64,000 bases of DNA from Lachnobacterium bovis DSM 14045 (GCF_900107245.1 NZ_FNPG01000012.1:1-64000), one strand, 5' to 3'; counted from the first letter of the stretch, positions 45,305-55,296 are shown. A program made the numbers and translations. Notes: a model not told the origin generated them from the letters alone.

Positions 45305-46696
45305 TTAGGATGTCCCTTTATTTCTAAGTAGTTCCGTCAATGTTTGGATATAATCCTTAAGCTGATCTGTTGTTATATTACTATTATTTGAATTATTTTG
45401 TGACTGAGTATTGTTTCCATTTTGTGATGTTCCATTTGTTCTACCATTGGTACTTCCACTTGAATTTGTACTACCGTTTCCCTGACTGTTTGAACTATTG
45501 TTACCATTTTGTCTATTTTCACGTTGCTCAACAACTTCTTCATGATTTTTTGGCAGGTTAGATTGGGTATTATTTTTCGCCGCCTGTTCATTAGTTTCCA
45601 TTGTAATAGCAACTGTACCCTCTGGAGAATTCACATATAAAACTTTATTCATTGTTGCGTATCCATTTGCCATTATTTTCAATGAATGTTTTCCATATCG
45701 TAGCGATATCGGATTTGAATAATCAATCTGTTTGCCATCAATAAAAATCTGAGCATTTAAAACATTTGGTGCAAACAAAATCTTACCATATGATGGTCCC
45801 GGTCCTTTTAACTCATCAAGGTTAACCTCTGTGGTTTCTCCTCTATTTATTACTATTTCTTTACTTCCACCCCAACCATCATTGGCAACAGCCAATAGGT
45901 ATTTTCCTTCCTGAACATCCATTTCCATGTCCTTTGTAATATTTACAAATGCTCTATTATCTAGTTGTAAAAAACTGCCTTCAAATAGACTAGTATTTTT
46001 TAATTGTAATTTTCCATGTCCTGTTGTAACAACTATCGAATATATTTCTTTTCCTTTGCCCTCTGCCTCTAGTTCATCCTTTTGACTTAACTTGTTTAAT
46101 TCTATTATTTCGTTTCCTGAAAAAACAAGCAATTTATCATTATAGTTATAGATATTCTCACCTATTTTTATCTGTTTTTTTGCTTCATCAATACTAAATT
46201 TTTTAATGTTCGTGTAATTCCACGTATTAGATGATACATTGATTTTTCCTACTTTTCCAACCTTATTAACAGATCCTATATTAACAATTTTTCCCGGAGA
46301 AATTTGTCCCAAAGATATTTCGTTTCCAAATTTGTTAGTAATTTTGGTATCTGCGCCTATATAATATTGATATTCGAGATTATCTTTTCTGCTATAAAGC
46401 TTTATTGAACAGCCCTCAGAATCGACATCTATTACCACAAAATCTTCCTTATTGTTAGTCTTTTTCTTCTTCTTACTGTTATTTTTTTGTTTATTGGAGT
46501 TTTCATCGTCTAAAAGATTATCACTTTCACTACCATTTTCATCATTATTTTTTGATTCATCTCCTGAATAATACTCGACTCCTAATGAAATTTCACGGTC
46601 TTTTGTAAGTCCGCAGCCATACAATAGACCTGAAATCATTAAGAAAAAGATACCTAATATCAAAACTCTAAATTTCATACGAGTTCTTTCACCCAT
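45305..46696 (-). CDS. PEGA-like domain lipoprotein
   Basis: A 463-residue surface lipoprotein: signal peptide with lipobox LLYGC (Cys28), a highly charged Asn/Ser/Lys linker (about 45-85), beta-rich central region, then a PEGA-like repeat domain (GKILFAPNVLNAQIFIDGKQ ... SLRYGKHSLKIMANGYAT) and an Asn/Ser/Gly-rich tail (about 375-450). PEGA domains are found in wall-associated proteins; function here is unknown. GGGGGA precedes the ATG at 46696. It may be cotranscribed with cca. Confidence 0.7.
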   Translation of the reverse strand: MGERTRMKFRVLILGIFFLMISGLLYGCGLTKDREISLGVEYYSGDESKNNDENGSESDNLLDDENSNKQKNNSKKKKKTNNKEDFVVIDVDSEGCSIKLYSRKDNLEYQYYIGADTKITNKFGNEISLGQISPGKIVNIGSVNKVGKVGKINVSSNTWNYTNIKKFSIDEAKKQIKIGENIYNYNDKLLVFSGNEIIELNKLSQKDELEAEGKGKEIYSIVVTTGHGKLQLKNTSLFEGSFLQLDNRAFVNITKDMEMDVQEGKYLLAVANDGWGGSKEIVINRGETTEVNLDELKGPGPSYGKILFAPNVLNAQIFIDGKQIDYSNPISLRYGKHSLKIMANGYATMNKVLYVNSPEGTVAITMETNEQAAKNNTQSNLPKNHEEVVEQRENRQNGNNSSNSQGNGSTNSSGSTNGRTNGTSQNGNNTQSQNNSNNSNITTDQLKDYIQTLTELLRNKGTS

Positions 46697-46781
46697 AATT
46701 ATCCCCCTTTTTGAAGTTTTGCATATTAATAAAAGTTTCTCTAGTTACAATCGAACCTACTTTTTCACCATCGTATTATCA

Positions 46782-48128
46782 CTACTTATTATTATCTTTT
46801 AAAAAAGAATTCTTTACTATCTTGGTTAGTTTTTCTTTTTCGTTTAATTCTGGCGAATCTAAAACCTTCTCAAAGAGTTTTCTTAAAACATCCCCGATTT
46901 CTTTGCCTGGATTAACTCCTAATTCAATCAAATCATTTCCATTAATCATCATATCCTTTAAGGCTACACACTGCCCTTTATCCACTATACTCCTATATAT
47001 ATCGACATATTTTCTCAAATACTCAGCTTTTTTTTCACGATTATACTCGCTTTGTGCTAAATAATCTGCTTTTTGAATGTCAAATAAATCCGGATAACAC
47101 TCTAAACCGTTATTATTCATTGCATGACGAATGCTTTTTTCATCTAATTTAGGTCTATCATCATGTGCTTTTATCAAACGAACAACCTGATTTATTGTTG
47201 CATTGTCAAATTTTAATCTCTTTAAAATATTTTTAGCCATTTTAGCGCCTTCTTCTTGATGTCCCTTAAAATGGTCTGCTCCATTCTTATCTGTTATCTT
47301 GCAAATTGGCTTAGCAACATCATGAAGAAGCATTGTAAGTCTTAAAACCTTATCTTTCTTTACATTCTGTACAGCTTTTACTGTATGTTCTCCCACTGTA
47401 TACATATGATGTTTACTATTTTGAGTAGTCTCCATCATTTTATCAAACTCTGGGAAAAACACTTTTGTCAAGCCTAATTTATATGCTGTAAGGATTTCTT
47501 CAGGATGATCAGAAACTAATAGTTTCACCATTTCGACCTGAATACGTTCCGCACTCACTTTTTTTATTGTTGGAGCTAAAGATTTTATTGCTTTTTGTGT
47601 ATCCTCATCAATTGTACACCCTAATTGTCCAGCAAATCTAATTGCTCGAAGCATTCTTAAAGCATCTTCTTGAAATCTTTCCATAGGATTTCCTACACAA
47701 CGAATAACTTTTCTCTGTAGATCTAATTCTCCTTCAAATAAATCTACCAATCCATTTTCTTCATTATATGCCATTGCATTTATTGTAAAATCTCTTCTTT
47801 TTAAATCTTCTTCTAGTTTTGGTGTAAAAAACACATTTTTAGGGTGTCTGGCGTCTTCATATTCCCCGTCTATTCTATATGTTGTTACTTCATATCCAAC
47901 ATGCTGGTCCATCACTGTAACCGTGCCGTGTTCTATTCCTGTATCTATTGTGTGTGGAAAAAGCGCCTTAACTTCTTCTGGCTTTGCAGAAGTTGTAATA
48001 TCCCAATCTTGTGGTTTCCTTCCAAGGATGGTATCTCTTACACATCCTCCAACCGCGTATCCTTCGTATCCATTTTGTTTTAATACATCAATTATTTTTT
48101 TTACTGATTCTGGTAAAATTATATTCAC
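46782..48128 (-). CDS. cca: CCA-adding tRNA nucleotidyltransferase with HD domain
   Basis: Builds or repairs the 3' CCA of tRNAs, needed here because both tRNA genes in the window lack encoded CCA. The 448 residues hold the class II nucleotidyltransferase head (AVGGCVRDTILGRKPQDWDI, then RRDFTINAMAYN), the RNA-binding neck (RMLRAIRFAGQLG) and a C-terminal HD domain (LLHDVAKPIC). The start is a GTG preceded by GGAGG. Length is normal for HD-bearing forms. Confidence 0.93.
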   Translation of the reverse strand: MNIILPESVKKIIDVLKQNGYEGYAVGGCVRDTILGRKPQDWDITTSAKPEEVKALFPHTIDTGIEHGTVTVMDQHVGYEVTTYRIDGEYEDARHPKNVFFTPKLEEDLKRRDFTINAMAYNEENGLVDLFEGELDLQRKVIRCVGNPMERFQEDALRMLRAIRFAGQLGCTIDEDTQKAIKSLAPTIKKVSAERIQVEMVKLLVSDHPEEILTAYKLGLTKVFFPEFDKMMETTQNSKHHMYTVGEHTVKAVQNVKKDKVLRLTMLLHDVAKPICKITDKNGADHFKGHQEEGAKMAKNILKRLKFDNATINQVVRLIKAHDDRPKLDEKSIRHAMNNNGLECYPDLFDIQKADYLAQSEYNREKKAEYLRKYVDIYRSIVDKGQCVALKDMMINGNDLIELGVNPGKEIGDVLRKLFEKVLDSPELNEKEKLTKIVKNSFLKDNNK

Positions 48129-48237
48129 GTTTTTCCTCCGTTATATTTAGCAAAAATAATATCTCATATCATTTATCCACTAAAATTGTGCCAAAAATTA
48201 TTATTCGTAATTCTAAACATTTTTACATTATTCACCC

Positions 48238-48269
48238 AAAAAAAAGCCACCCTACAAATATAGGATGGC
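48238..48269 (-). terminator. proS terminator
   Basis: On the - strand GCCATCCTA pairs with TAGGGTGGC, followed by eight T, 26 bp after the proS stop. Confidence 0.85.
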
Positions 48270-48294
48270 ATTAATTTTATGTTAATAAATAATT

Positions 48295-49734
48295 CTAGTA
48301 TGCCTTGCCCCAATATACAAGTTTGTGAGCTGGCTTACCACAGCAAGCACATACTTCTGAAATTCTTTCTTGATCTTCAAATGGCATACAACGACTTGTT
48401 ACTGATAAATCTTCTTTAATCTTATTCTCACAAGCCTCGTCTCCACACCACATAGCTCTAATAAATCCAGGTTTGTTTTCTGCAACATCCTTAAATTCTT
48501 CATAATTATGAGCATCCCATATGTGAGAGTCTCTATGAGCTTTTGCTCTTTCAAACATATCTTTTTGAATTGCTTCAAGAATTTCTGGTACTTTTGTCTC
48601 AATATCATCAAGTGATACTTCGATTTTTTCTCTTGTGTCACGTCTTACAACAACACATTTATTATTTTCAATATCTTTTGGTCCTAATTCAATTCTTACT
48701 GGAATACCACGCATTTCCTGCTCAGAGAATTTCCAACCTGGTGTCTTATCTGAATCATCTATCTTAATTCTGCATACATTACTTAGTCTTGAAACTACTT
48801 CATTTGCTTTATCTAATACACCATCTTTTTTCTGTTGAATTGGAATAACCATTGCCTGAACTGGTGCAATTCTTGGAGGTAAAACAAGTCCTGAATCATC
48901 ACCATGTACCATGATTAACGCTCCAATAATACGTGTTGTCATACCCCATGATGTCTGGTATGCATAATGTAATTTATTATCTTTATCTGTATATTGAATT
49001 CCAAATGCCTTAGCAAAACCATCACCAAAGTTGTGGCTTGTACCAGATTGAAGAGCCTTACCATCGTGCATTAATGCTTCAATTGTATATGTAGCTTCTG
49101 CACCTGCAAATTTCTCTTTTTCTGTTTTCTGTCCACGTACAACTGGAATTGCAAGAACTTCTTCACAGAAATTAGCATATAAGTTAAGCATTTGAACTGT
49201 TCTTGCTTCTGCATCTTCAGCAGTTGCATGAACTGTATGACCCTCTTGCCATAAGAATTCTCTTGTACGAAGGAATGGTCTTGTTTCTTTCTCCCATCTT
49301 ACAACGCTACACCATTGGTTATATACCTTTGGTAAATCTCTGTAAGACTGGATTAAATTTTTATAAAAATCACAGAATAAAGTCTCTGATGTAGGTCTTA
49401 CACATAATCTTTCTTGTAATTCGTTTAATCCACCATGTGTTACCCATGCAACTTCTGGTGCAAAACCTTCAACATGATCTTTCTCCTGCTCTAATAAACT
49501 TTCTGGAATAAAAATAGGCATATATACATTTTCAACGCCTGTTTCTTTGAATCTTTTATCTAACTCTTTTTGGATATTTTCCCAAATAGCATAGCCTGCG
49601 GGCTTAATTATCATACATCCTTTTACACTAGAATAATCAACTAACTCAGCCTTTTTCACAACATCTGTATACCATTGTGCAAAATCTTCCTCCATGGAAG
49701 TGATGGCTTCTACTAATTTTTTCTCTTTAGCCAT
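48295..49734 (-). CDS. proS: Prolyl-tRNA synthetase (short, archaeal/eukaryote-like type)
   Basis: Charges tRNA-Pro. The 479-residue class II enzyme has motif 2-type [17 protein letters not shown], motif 3-type [16 protein letters not shown] and a C-terminal zinc-binding extension ([24 protein letters not shown]), the form without the editing insertion of the long bacterial type. It has its own near-consensus promoter at 49813-49841. No T-box leader was seen in the 80 bp between promoter and start. Confidence 0.95.
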   Translation of the reverse strand: MAKEKKLVEAITSMEEDFAQWYTDVVKKAELVDYSSVKGCMIIKPAGYAIWENIQKELDKRFKETGVENVYMPIFIPESLLEQEKDHVEGFAPEVAWVTHGGLNELQERLCVRPTSETLFCDFYKNLIQSYRDLPKVYNQWCSVVRWEKETRPFLRTREFLWQEGHTVHATAEDAEARTVQMLNLYANFCEEVLAIPVVRGQKTEKEKFAGAEATYTIEALMHDGKALQSGTSHNFGDGFAKAFGIQYTDKDNKLHYAYQTSWGMTTRIIGALIMVHGDDSGLVLPPRIAPVQAMVIPIQQKKDGVLDKANEVVSRLSNVCRIKIDDSDKTPGWKFSEQEMRGIPVRIELGPKDIENNKCVVVRRDTREKIEVSLDDIETKVPEILEAIQKDMFERAKAHRDSHIWDAHNYEEFKDVAENKPGFIRAMWCGDEACENKIKEDLSVTSRCMPFEDQERISEVCACCGKPAHKLVYWGKAY

Positions 49735-49812
49735 GACAATCTCCTTTATATTTTATTTTCACCCGCATTATTGGGTAAATCTGTAATTGCTCATCAAAAC
49801 ATACTAATATCT

Positions 49813-49841
49813 ATTTTATTTTATACTTTTTAATATGTCAA
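49813..49841 (-). promoter_or_regulatory. proS promoter
   Basis: On the - strand TTGACA (49836-49841) and TAAAAT (49813-49818) are 17 bases apart. Confidence 0.7.
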
Positions 49842-49846
49842 GTCAC

Positions 49847-49889
49847 AGTTTAGCACTCCTCTCGGCTAAAACTATGGGCTTTACGGCGT
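49847..49889 (-). repeat. Possible IS200/IS605-type end relic
   Basis: On the - strand this reads as GCCGTAAAGCCCATAG, then TTTTAGCCG and GAGAGGAGTG. That resembles the hairpin-plus-GAGGAGTG 3' ends of tnpB-bearing IS200/IS605 elements, with one arm decayed. AGTTTAGC (49847-49854) and GCTAAAACT (49865-49873) add a dyad. No tnpA or tnpB remnant is nearby. The match is from memory of such ends, not from a search. Confidence 0.3.
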
Positions 49890-50000
49890 ATTTTTGTAAG
49901 ACTTAGTATTCTTTTAATTCTTTCTTAAATCACTCGATAAACCTTTTTTGCAATTAAAAGATTTACAACATATAAAATAAAGAACATTATTACTGCTACT

Positions 50001-50102
50001 CTAGAATAAATGCCAAACATGACGAACAAAATAATACACTACTCCTACAAGTAAAAATCTTAACACTCCTACAAGTCTAGCTTTAAGCTTTTTATTTTTC
50101 AT
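50001..50102 (-). CDS. Small 33-residue membrane peptide, coupled to ABC permease
   Basis: The ORF runs from an ATG at 50102 to a TAG at 50001. The product starts MKNKKLKARL, then a hydrophobic stretch (VGVLRFLLVGVVYY), then FVRHVWHLF: a cationic head plus one membrane helix. AAGGAG lies seven bases upstream of the ATG, within the 3' end of the permease gene, and the first 11 bases overlap that gene's last codons, implying coupled translation. No family recognised. It could be a small subunit or regulator of the ABC transporter. Downstream to 49890 no further gene was seen. Confidence 0.6.
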   Translation of the reverse strand: MKNKKLKARLVGVLRFLLVGVVYYFVRHVWHLF

Positions 50103-51264
50103 CAAAAATCTCCTTCCATTTCTTTAATTTATGATAATTCTTTTTATAATATTTTAACAACCTATTTATTGCCTTCGCTGTCAACACAGCATTAGATTTG
50201 CAAAATAAAAAAGTAACACTATATATAATGACTATTTCTCTCACTTTCAAATTCTGAGTCACTATTAAGGCCGTATTTAGACAAAATGTTGCCAATAAAC
50301 ACACTTCAAAAAAGAATTTCATTTTTTCTTTAATATATTTTTTTTCATTAAACATAGCTAAATAATATGTCACATAATGCGCTCTTTCTAGCCTAAAGTT
50401 ATTTATTCCAAGAACTATCATTATATTTATTATAAAAAATATTGTAACTAATGTTATACTTGAAAAATCTGGTCTGTTTTTGCTGATTGCAATAGGTATT
50501 ACATATAGCATAATCGATGCAACAATGTATTTTAGTGAATCAAAATCTCTTATTATTAACAACCAGTTTTTTTTATAAAACGAAACCTGTTTTGATTTAC
50601 GAAAGTATCTAATAACTTTTACTACATACAATATTTCCAACATAATTACACAAAGCACAGCTTTTGATCCTGTCAAACTAAAACTGCAATCTTTAAAGTT
50701 CACATTATTTATGTGACTATATAACGATATTGATGCGATAATTTCTTCAATTGATACAATAATTGCTATTTCTTTATATATATCTTTCTTTATAATACTC
50801 TTAAGACACAATTCGAATAAAAGAATTTCTCCAAATACTACAAAGGTTACTGCCAAAACAACAATAGTATTCATAGTACCCCATTCTACAATTATTGGCT
50901 CTAAAAAATTTCTGCAAATTATAAATACTACAATATTTGAAATTATGACATTTTTTAAAAAGTAGTACATATAAATTTTTTTTCTTTCTAGTCCTGCCAT
51001 ATAGAGCATAATTTCATCTTTCCTAAACAAAATCTGTTTATAAATTTGCATTGGAAAAAATAATAATTCTGACATAGCAATAAATATATAAATTATATTA
51101 CATTCATTAACATGAAAATTCACATGTTTTTTTAATAACAATCTACATCCCTCAAACATGAGTAGCATAATTATTACTATTACACTTAATATTATTCTTA
51201 CATATTTTTGCTGTCTTAAGTCGCAGGTATTTATTAACCAATTTGCTTTAAATATTCTTTTCAT
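50092..51264 (-). CDS. Polytopic membrane protein, ABC transporter permease
   Basis: A 390-residue protein with about ten hydrophobic segments and a basic N-terminal head (MKRIFKANWLINTCDLRQ). No named family is clear. Its gene starts 19 bases after the stop of an ABC ATPase gene, so it is very likely the membrane part of that transporter. The 3' end contains the ribosome binding site and start of the 33-codon gene. Substrate unknown. Confidence 0.7.
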   Translation of the reverse strand: MKRIFKANWLINTCDLRQQKYVRIILSVIVIIMLLMFEGCRLLLKKHVNFHVNECNIIYIFIAMSELLFFPMQIYKQILFRKDEIMLYMAGLERKKIYMYYFLKNVIISNIVVFIICRNFLEPIIVEWGTMNTIVVLAVTFVVFGEILLFELCLKSIIKKDIYKEIAIIVSIEEIIASISLYSHINNVNFKDCSFSLTGSKAVLCVIMLEILYVVKVIRYFRKSKQVSFYKKNWLLIIRDFDSLKYIVASIMLYVIPIAISKNRPDFSSITLVTIFFIINIMIVLGINNFRLERAHYVTYYLAMFNEKKYIKEKMKFFFEVCLLATFCLNTALIVTQNLKVREIVIIYSVTFLFCKSNAVLTAKAINRLLKYYKKNYHKLKKWKEIFDEK

Positions 51265-51283
51265 TGATTTACCTCTATCACTT

Positions 51284-51991
51284 CTATATCAAGTACTCCT
51301 TAAACATGTCTGTAAATGTTCTATCACTATCGTATTCTTCCATTGCGATAATTTTACCTTCTTTTAAAAATATAGCATCTGTGCAAATGTCGTTTACAAC
51401 ATCTAAATCATGCGATGAGAAAACAATACTATTATTATTTTTACTTACAAATTTCTTCATCCACTCTTTCATATTGATAATACTTACTGGATCTAAGCCT
51501 GTAAACGGCTCATCTAGAATCATAATATTGGGATTATGTATCATTGCTGACATAATTGAAATCTTTTGTTTCATACCTTTAGAATATTCTTCTATCCTAG
51601 TATCAATTTTATCCTTAAATTCAAACATGCTTATATATTCTGTAGTCTCTTTATCCAAGTCTTTTACCGAGCTTTCTTTATTTTTCCCTTCCATTCCATA
51701 AATATACTTAATATATTCCAACTGTTCTCTACCTGTTAATTTTTCTATTAACATTGGTTCATCTGGAACATATCCTATTTTCCATCTATTATCAATCAAA
51801 TTCTCCCCATCTAATTTAACTTCTCCACTATCCTTCTTTTCTATTCCTAACATGATTTTTATAGTTGTCGATTTCCCTGCTCCATTCTTTCCAAGCAATG
51901 CATATATACGATTAGATTTTATTTTTAAATCTGGAATATTTAATTCGAAATTATTCTTTCTCCTTTTGATTACGTTTTTTAATTCTACCAT
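51284..51991 (-). CDS. ABC transporter ATP-binding protein
   Basis: A 235-residue nucleotide-binding domain: Walker A GKNGAGKST, signature EEYSKGMKQKIS, Walker B IMILDEPFTGLDPVS and switch His in VFSSHDLD. It should drive export together with the 390-residue membrane protein. ATG at 51991 follows GAGGT; an in-frame TTG at 52006 overlaps that site. The pair resembles, in layout only, the ABC pair at 11592-13968. Confidence 0.87.
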   Translation of the reverse strand: MVELKNVIKRRKNNFELNIPDLKIKSNRIYALLGKNGAGKSTTIKIMLGIEKKDSGEVKLDGENLIDNRWKIGYVPDEPMLIEKLTGREQLEYIKYIYGMEGKNKESSVKDLDKETTEYISMFEFKDKIDTRIEEYSKGMKQKISIMSAMIHNPNIMILDEPFTGLDPVSIINMKEWMKKFVSKNNNSIVFSSHDLDVVNDICTDAIFLKEGKIIAMEEYDSDRTFTDMFKEYLI

Positions 51992-52147
51992 ATTTACCTC
52001 ACACAAACAAAGACGCCACTAGTAATATTTCAAGTAACCTGGATGCATCTAAATTAGTAAAAAATATATAACATATATTTTTCCGTTATATTATAAAAAA
52101 AAAAAAAAAGTCAAGTATTTTTTTATAAATTATTTTTTTTATTACGT

Positions 52148-52191
52148 AAAAAACTCTACAAAGCAAATCTTATATTAATCACCTTGTAGAG
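52148..52191 (-). terminator. Terminator of the pseudouridine synthase gene
   Basis: CTCTACAA (52154-52161) pairs with TTGTAGAG (52184-52191), followed on the - strand by six T. Confidence 0.8.
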
Positions 52192-52237
52192 CCCATATTC
52201 TTATTCATTTTTAAAAAACTATAAAACTTACTACAAA

Positions 52238-52906
52238 CTAAAACTGTTCAATAAATTCCTTAAAAACCTTATTCTGAGGTTTTATCTCAAAATGCATCTT
52301 TTCATTAGTACTTGGATGTACAAATGTTATTCTATATGAACATAAACCTGGTGTTCTTATTCCCTGAACTTTACCATTTCCATATTTTTGATCTCCTAAA
52401 AGTGGACATCCCATATGTGCCATTTGCACTCTAATTTGATGCTGTCTACCTGTTTTTAATGAAACATCTATCATTGCGTGATTTCCTCTAGTGTAAACCA
52501 CGTTGTAAGCCAAAACAGCTTTTTTGGCATTTTTTCTTTCCTTACCAACAACAGTAGTTATATTTGTTTTTCTATCTGTAAGCAGATAATCTGTCAATGT
52601 TCCCATAACACTCTCAGGAATACCATCTGTTACTGCATAGTAATGTTTACCTATTCCATGAGTTCTCATCTGCTCAGATAAATTTGCTGCTGCTTCCTTA
52701 TTTTTTGCAAAAAGCATTACGCCTTCTACCGGTTGATCTAATCTGTTAATTATTCCTAAATAAGTACTTTCATTATTTTCAGCTAAATGATTTCTCAGAA
52801 GGCTATCCATGTCCTGTTGTCCTAATCTCGCAGTCTGCGTTGCAACTCCTGCAGGTTTATAACAAACAATAATATCATTATCCTCGTGTAAAATGTTTAA
52901 TTCCAT
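52238..52906 (-). CDS. RluA-family pseudouridine synthase
   Basis: Isomerises uridine to pseudouridine in rRNA or tRNA. The 222-residue protein has only the catalytic domain, with no S4 domain. The catalytic loop is INRLDQPVEGVMLFAKN (Asp in RLD) where most family members have HRLDxxTSG, and SLKTGRQHQIRVQMAHMG follows. This Q-P-V-E variant is seen in small RluA-like proteins of Clostridia; the target base is unknown. GGAGGC precedes the ATG. Confidence 0.87.
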   Translation of the reverse strand: MELNILHEDNDIIVCYKPAGVATQTARLGQQDMDSLLRNHLAENNESTYLGIINRLDQPVEGVMLFAKNKEAAANLSEQMRTHGIGKHYYAVTDGIPESVMGTLTDYLLTDRKTNITTVVGKERKNAKKAVLAYNVVYTRGNHAMIDVSLKTGRQHQIRVQMAHMGCPLLGDQKYGNGKVQGIRTPGLCSYRITFVHPSTNEKMHFEIKPQNKVFKEFIEQF

Positions 52907-52983
52907 GTTAAGCCTCCTATTCTTTATCTAGCATTACTTTTCCTATCAATATTATAATACTCTTACCTCTATTATAATACAAT

Positions 52984-53676
52984 TTACATTCTAAAGCGAT
53001 AGCCAACTCCCCAAATTGTTTCTATATACTGTGGTTTTGTTGTATTAAGCTCAACTTTTTCTCTGATTTTTTTTATATGGACAGTTACTGTTGCAATATC
53101 ACCCACAGATTCCATATCCCATATTTGTTTAAATAAATCTTCTTTAGTAAAAACATGATTTGGATTACTAGCCAAAAAAGCAAGTAAATCAAATTCTTTG
53201 GTTGTAAACTGTTTTTCTTCATTGTTAACCCACACACGTCTGGCTGTCTTATCAATTTTAATGCCTCGGATTTCTATAACATCATTCCCATATTGAGTTG
53301 TACTTCCGATTAATCTCTGATATCTTGCCAAATGCGCTTTAACTCTTGCAACAAGCTCACTTGGTGAAAATGGTTTGGTTATGTAATCATCAGCGCCTAA
53401 TCCTAATCCTCTGATTTTATCTATATCATCCTTTTTTGCAGAAACCATAATGATTGGCGTGTTCTTTTTATTCCTTATTTCTTTGCACATTTCAAAGCCA
53501 TCAATTCCTGGTAACATCAAATCTAATATAAACAAATCATAATCATCTGCTAGTGCCTTTGCCAAGCCATTTGTTCCATCATTTTCAATTTCAACTTCAA
53601 ATCCACTCAATTCAAGATAGTCTCTCTCTAAATCCGCAATAGCTGCCTCATCTTCCACGATTAAAATCTTATTCAT
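52984..53676 (-). CDS. OmpR-family response regulator
   Basis: A 230-residue regulator: receiver domain with phosphorylation site Asp52 (FILDLMLPGIDGFEM), Lys in YITKPFSPSEL, and a C-terminal winged helix (KEFDLLAFLASNPNHVFTKE, VTVHIKKIREKVE, WGVGYRFRM). It partners the kinase whose gene overlaps its start by eight bases. AGGAGG precedes the ATG. Target genes are not shown; the peptide/ABC locus upstream and the ABC pair downstream are the nearest candidates. Confidence 0.93.
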   Translation of the reverse strand: MNKILIVEDEAAIADLERDYLELSGFEVEIENDGTNGLAKALADDYDLFILDLMLPGIDGFEMCKEIRNKKNTPIIMVSAKKDDIDKIRGLGLGADDYITKPFSPSELVARVKAHLARYQRLIGSTTQYGNDVIEIRGIKIDKTARRVWVNNEEKQFTTKEFDLLAFLASNPNHVFTKEDLFKQIWDMESVGDIATVTVHIKKIREKVELNTTKPQYIETIWGVGYRFRM

Positions 53677-55156
53677 CTTGCACCTCCTGATATTTTCGAA
53701 TTATAAAGTACATGGTGGTCCCATAACCTTCTTTACTGGTTACCCAAATTCTTCCACCATGGTCTTCTACTATTTTTTTTACTATTGAAAGCCCTATTCC
53801 ACTTCCACCTGTGGCAGAGTTTCTTGATGCATCTGCCCTGTAAAATCTATCAAAGACGTATGGTAAATCTTTTTGTGAAATACCTTTTCCGTTATCTTCA
53901 ATTTCAGTCTGAACATAATCACCTACGTCTTTTACTCTAATATTTAAAAATCCACTAGCTTTATCCATATATTTTACGGAATTTCCAACAATATTATTAA
54001 TGACTCTGTTTAACTGTTCTGGGTCAGCTATTATTATGGTATCGTCATCAGCATAATTATAATATGCCAATCCCAATCCTCTGTTCTCTAGATCCAGACT
54101 TATTTCTTCAATACAGTCATTGTAATATTCTTTTACATTCAATTTTGCAAAATTATATGGAATCCTGTTATTATCTATTTTTGAATACAAGGTAAGTTCA
54201 TTTATCAAAGAATCCATATCATTTGCCTTGTTATATATTGTTTTTATATATCTTTCTACTTTTTCTGGTGAATTTGCCACTCCATCTATAATACCCTCTG
54301 CATATCCCTTCACTGCAGTAATTGGAGTTTTTAAATCGTGTGCAATATTGCTTATTAATGCTCTATTCTCTTTTTCATCATTGACTTTATCCTGTGCATT
54401 TGCTTTAAGTTTCTTTCTGATTTGATCTAATGCATCATTAAGTCTTGCAATTTCATCATCTTTTTCTTTAAATACCTTTGCATCATAATCAAGATTGCCA
54501 TCCTTAATATTCTCTGCAACTTCTCTTGTTTTTTCTATTGGATAAACAAAATTCAAATATATCCATGAAGTTATACATATAGCTGTTACAATTAGTATAA
54601 AAAGAATACTGATAAAAGTTGTCATTATCATATCAGCTCTTTGTGGAATCAATGAATCAAGTTCTGTAACAACATATACATTATTTATTCTCTTTTCTCT
54701 TGTTTCAAAAGTTAACTGTTTTATAAGATATTTTTTTTCACCATTAATCAAAGTTACAAGATAAATATTTTTATCTGACACTTTATTATTCTTTATTGTT
54801 TCAACTACCTTATCAACTTTATTTTTTCCAACATAAATAACATTATCCTGCTCCTTTAATACGATAAACGAATTTTCTTTTTCTAATTTTTCATTGATTT
54901 CTTCTATATACTCTATTTTTTTTAAATTATCAACATTTTTATTGATTTCATCCCTTGTGCTAGTATAAACTTTAGATAAATACTTATTAAAAAAAACTAT
55001 ATTCTCGTACGCACTGTGACTGCTTTCAAATTCATACGTCTCTTCTAAATCCTTAGTTTGTACATAAGTATACAGTTTCGTAACTAAAAATACTAAAACA
55101 AGTGGAATTAACACAATCAGTATAAAGGTTACTGTAAGTTTCTTCCTCACTTTCAT
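53669..55156 (-). CDS. Membrane sensor histidine kinase
   Basis: A 495-residue kinase: two transmembrane segments (about 8-28 and 181-201) enclosing an external sensor of about 150 residues, a HAMP linker, a dimerisation helix with His273 (SNIAHDLKTPITAVKGYAEG) and an ATPase domain (NNIVGNSVKY, DNGKGI, FDRFYRAD, GGSGIGLSIVK). It phosphorylates the response regulator encoded directly downstream. AGGAAGG precedes the ATG. The signal is unknown. It begins 125 bp after the end of the peptide/ABC locus, beyond a terminator. Confidence 0.92.
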   Translation of the reverse strand: MKVRKKLTVTFILIVLIPLVLVFLVTKLYTYVQTKDLEETYEFESSHSAYENIVFFNKYLSKVYTSTRDEINKNVDNLKKIEYIEEINEKLEKENSFIVLKEQDNVIYVGKNKVDKVVETIKNNKVSDKNIYLVTLINGEKKYLIKQLTFETREKRINNVYVVTELDSLIPQRADMIMTTFISILFILIVTAICITSWIYLNFVYPIEKTREVAENIKDGNLDYDAKVFKEKDDEIARLNDALDQIRKKLKANAQDKVNDEKENRALISNIAHDLKTPITAVKGYAEGIIDGVANSPEKVERYIKTIYNKANDMDSLINELTLYSKIDNNRIPYNFAKLNVKEYYNDCIEEISLDLENRGLGLAYYNYADDDTIIIADPEQLNRVINNIVGNSVKYMDKASGFLNIRVKDVGDYVQTEIEDNGKGISQKDLPYVFDRFYRADASRNSATGGSGIGLSIVKKIVEDHGGRIWVTSKEGYGTTMYFIIRKYQEVQDE

Positions 55157-55267
55157 ATTTTTGCCTTCCTCTCATAATAAGGAATTTCTATAGTATATTT
55201 ATCGTAATTTTTATACATCGCTTTAACATTGTAAATTAAAAATTAATTTTTTATTAAATTTTTTTAC

Positions 55268-55296
55268 AAAAAAAAGATCATCAACGAGTGATGATC
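55268..55296 (-). terminator. Terminator overlapping the end of the MacB-like gene
   Basis: GATCATCA (55276-55283) pairs with TGATGATC (55289-55296), followed on the - strand by eight T. The stop codon of the gene (55281-55283) lies in the stem/loop itself. Confidence 0.85.

Noticed and set aside
49735-49812. T-box leader for proS
   Set aside because: No TGG-type T-box sequence or antiterminator/terminator pair exists between the promoter and the start codon.
52096-52112. Poly(A) tract as a phase-variation site
   Set aside because: It is intergenic, outside a promoter spacer that I can define, and typical of AT-rich genomes.
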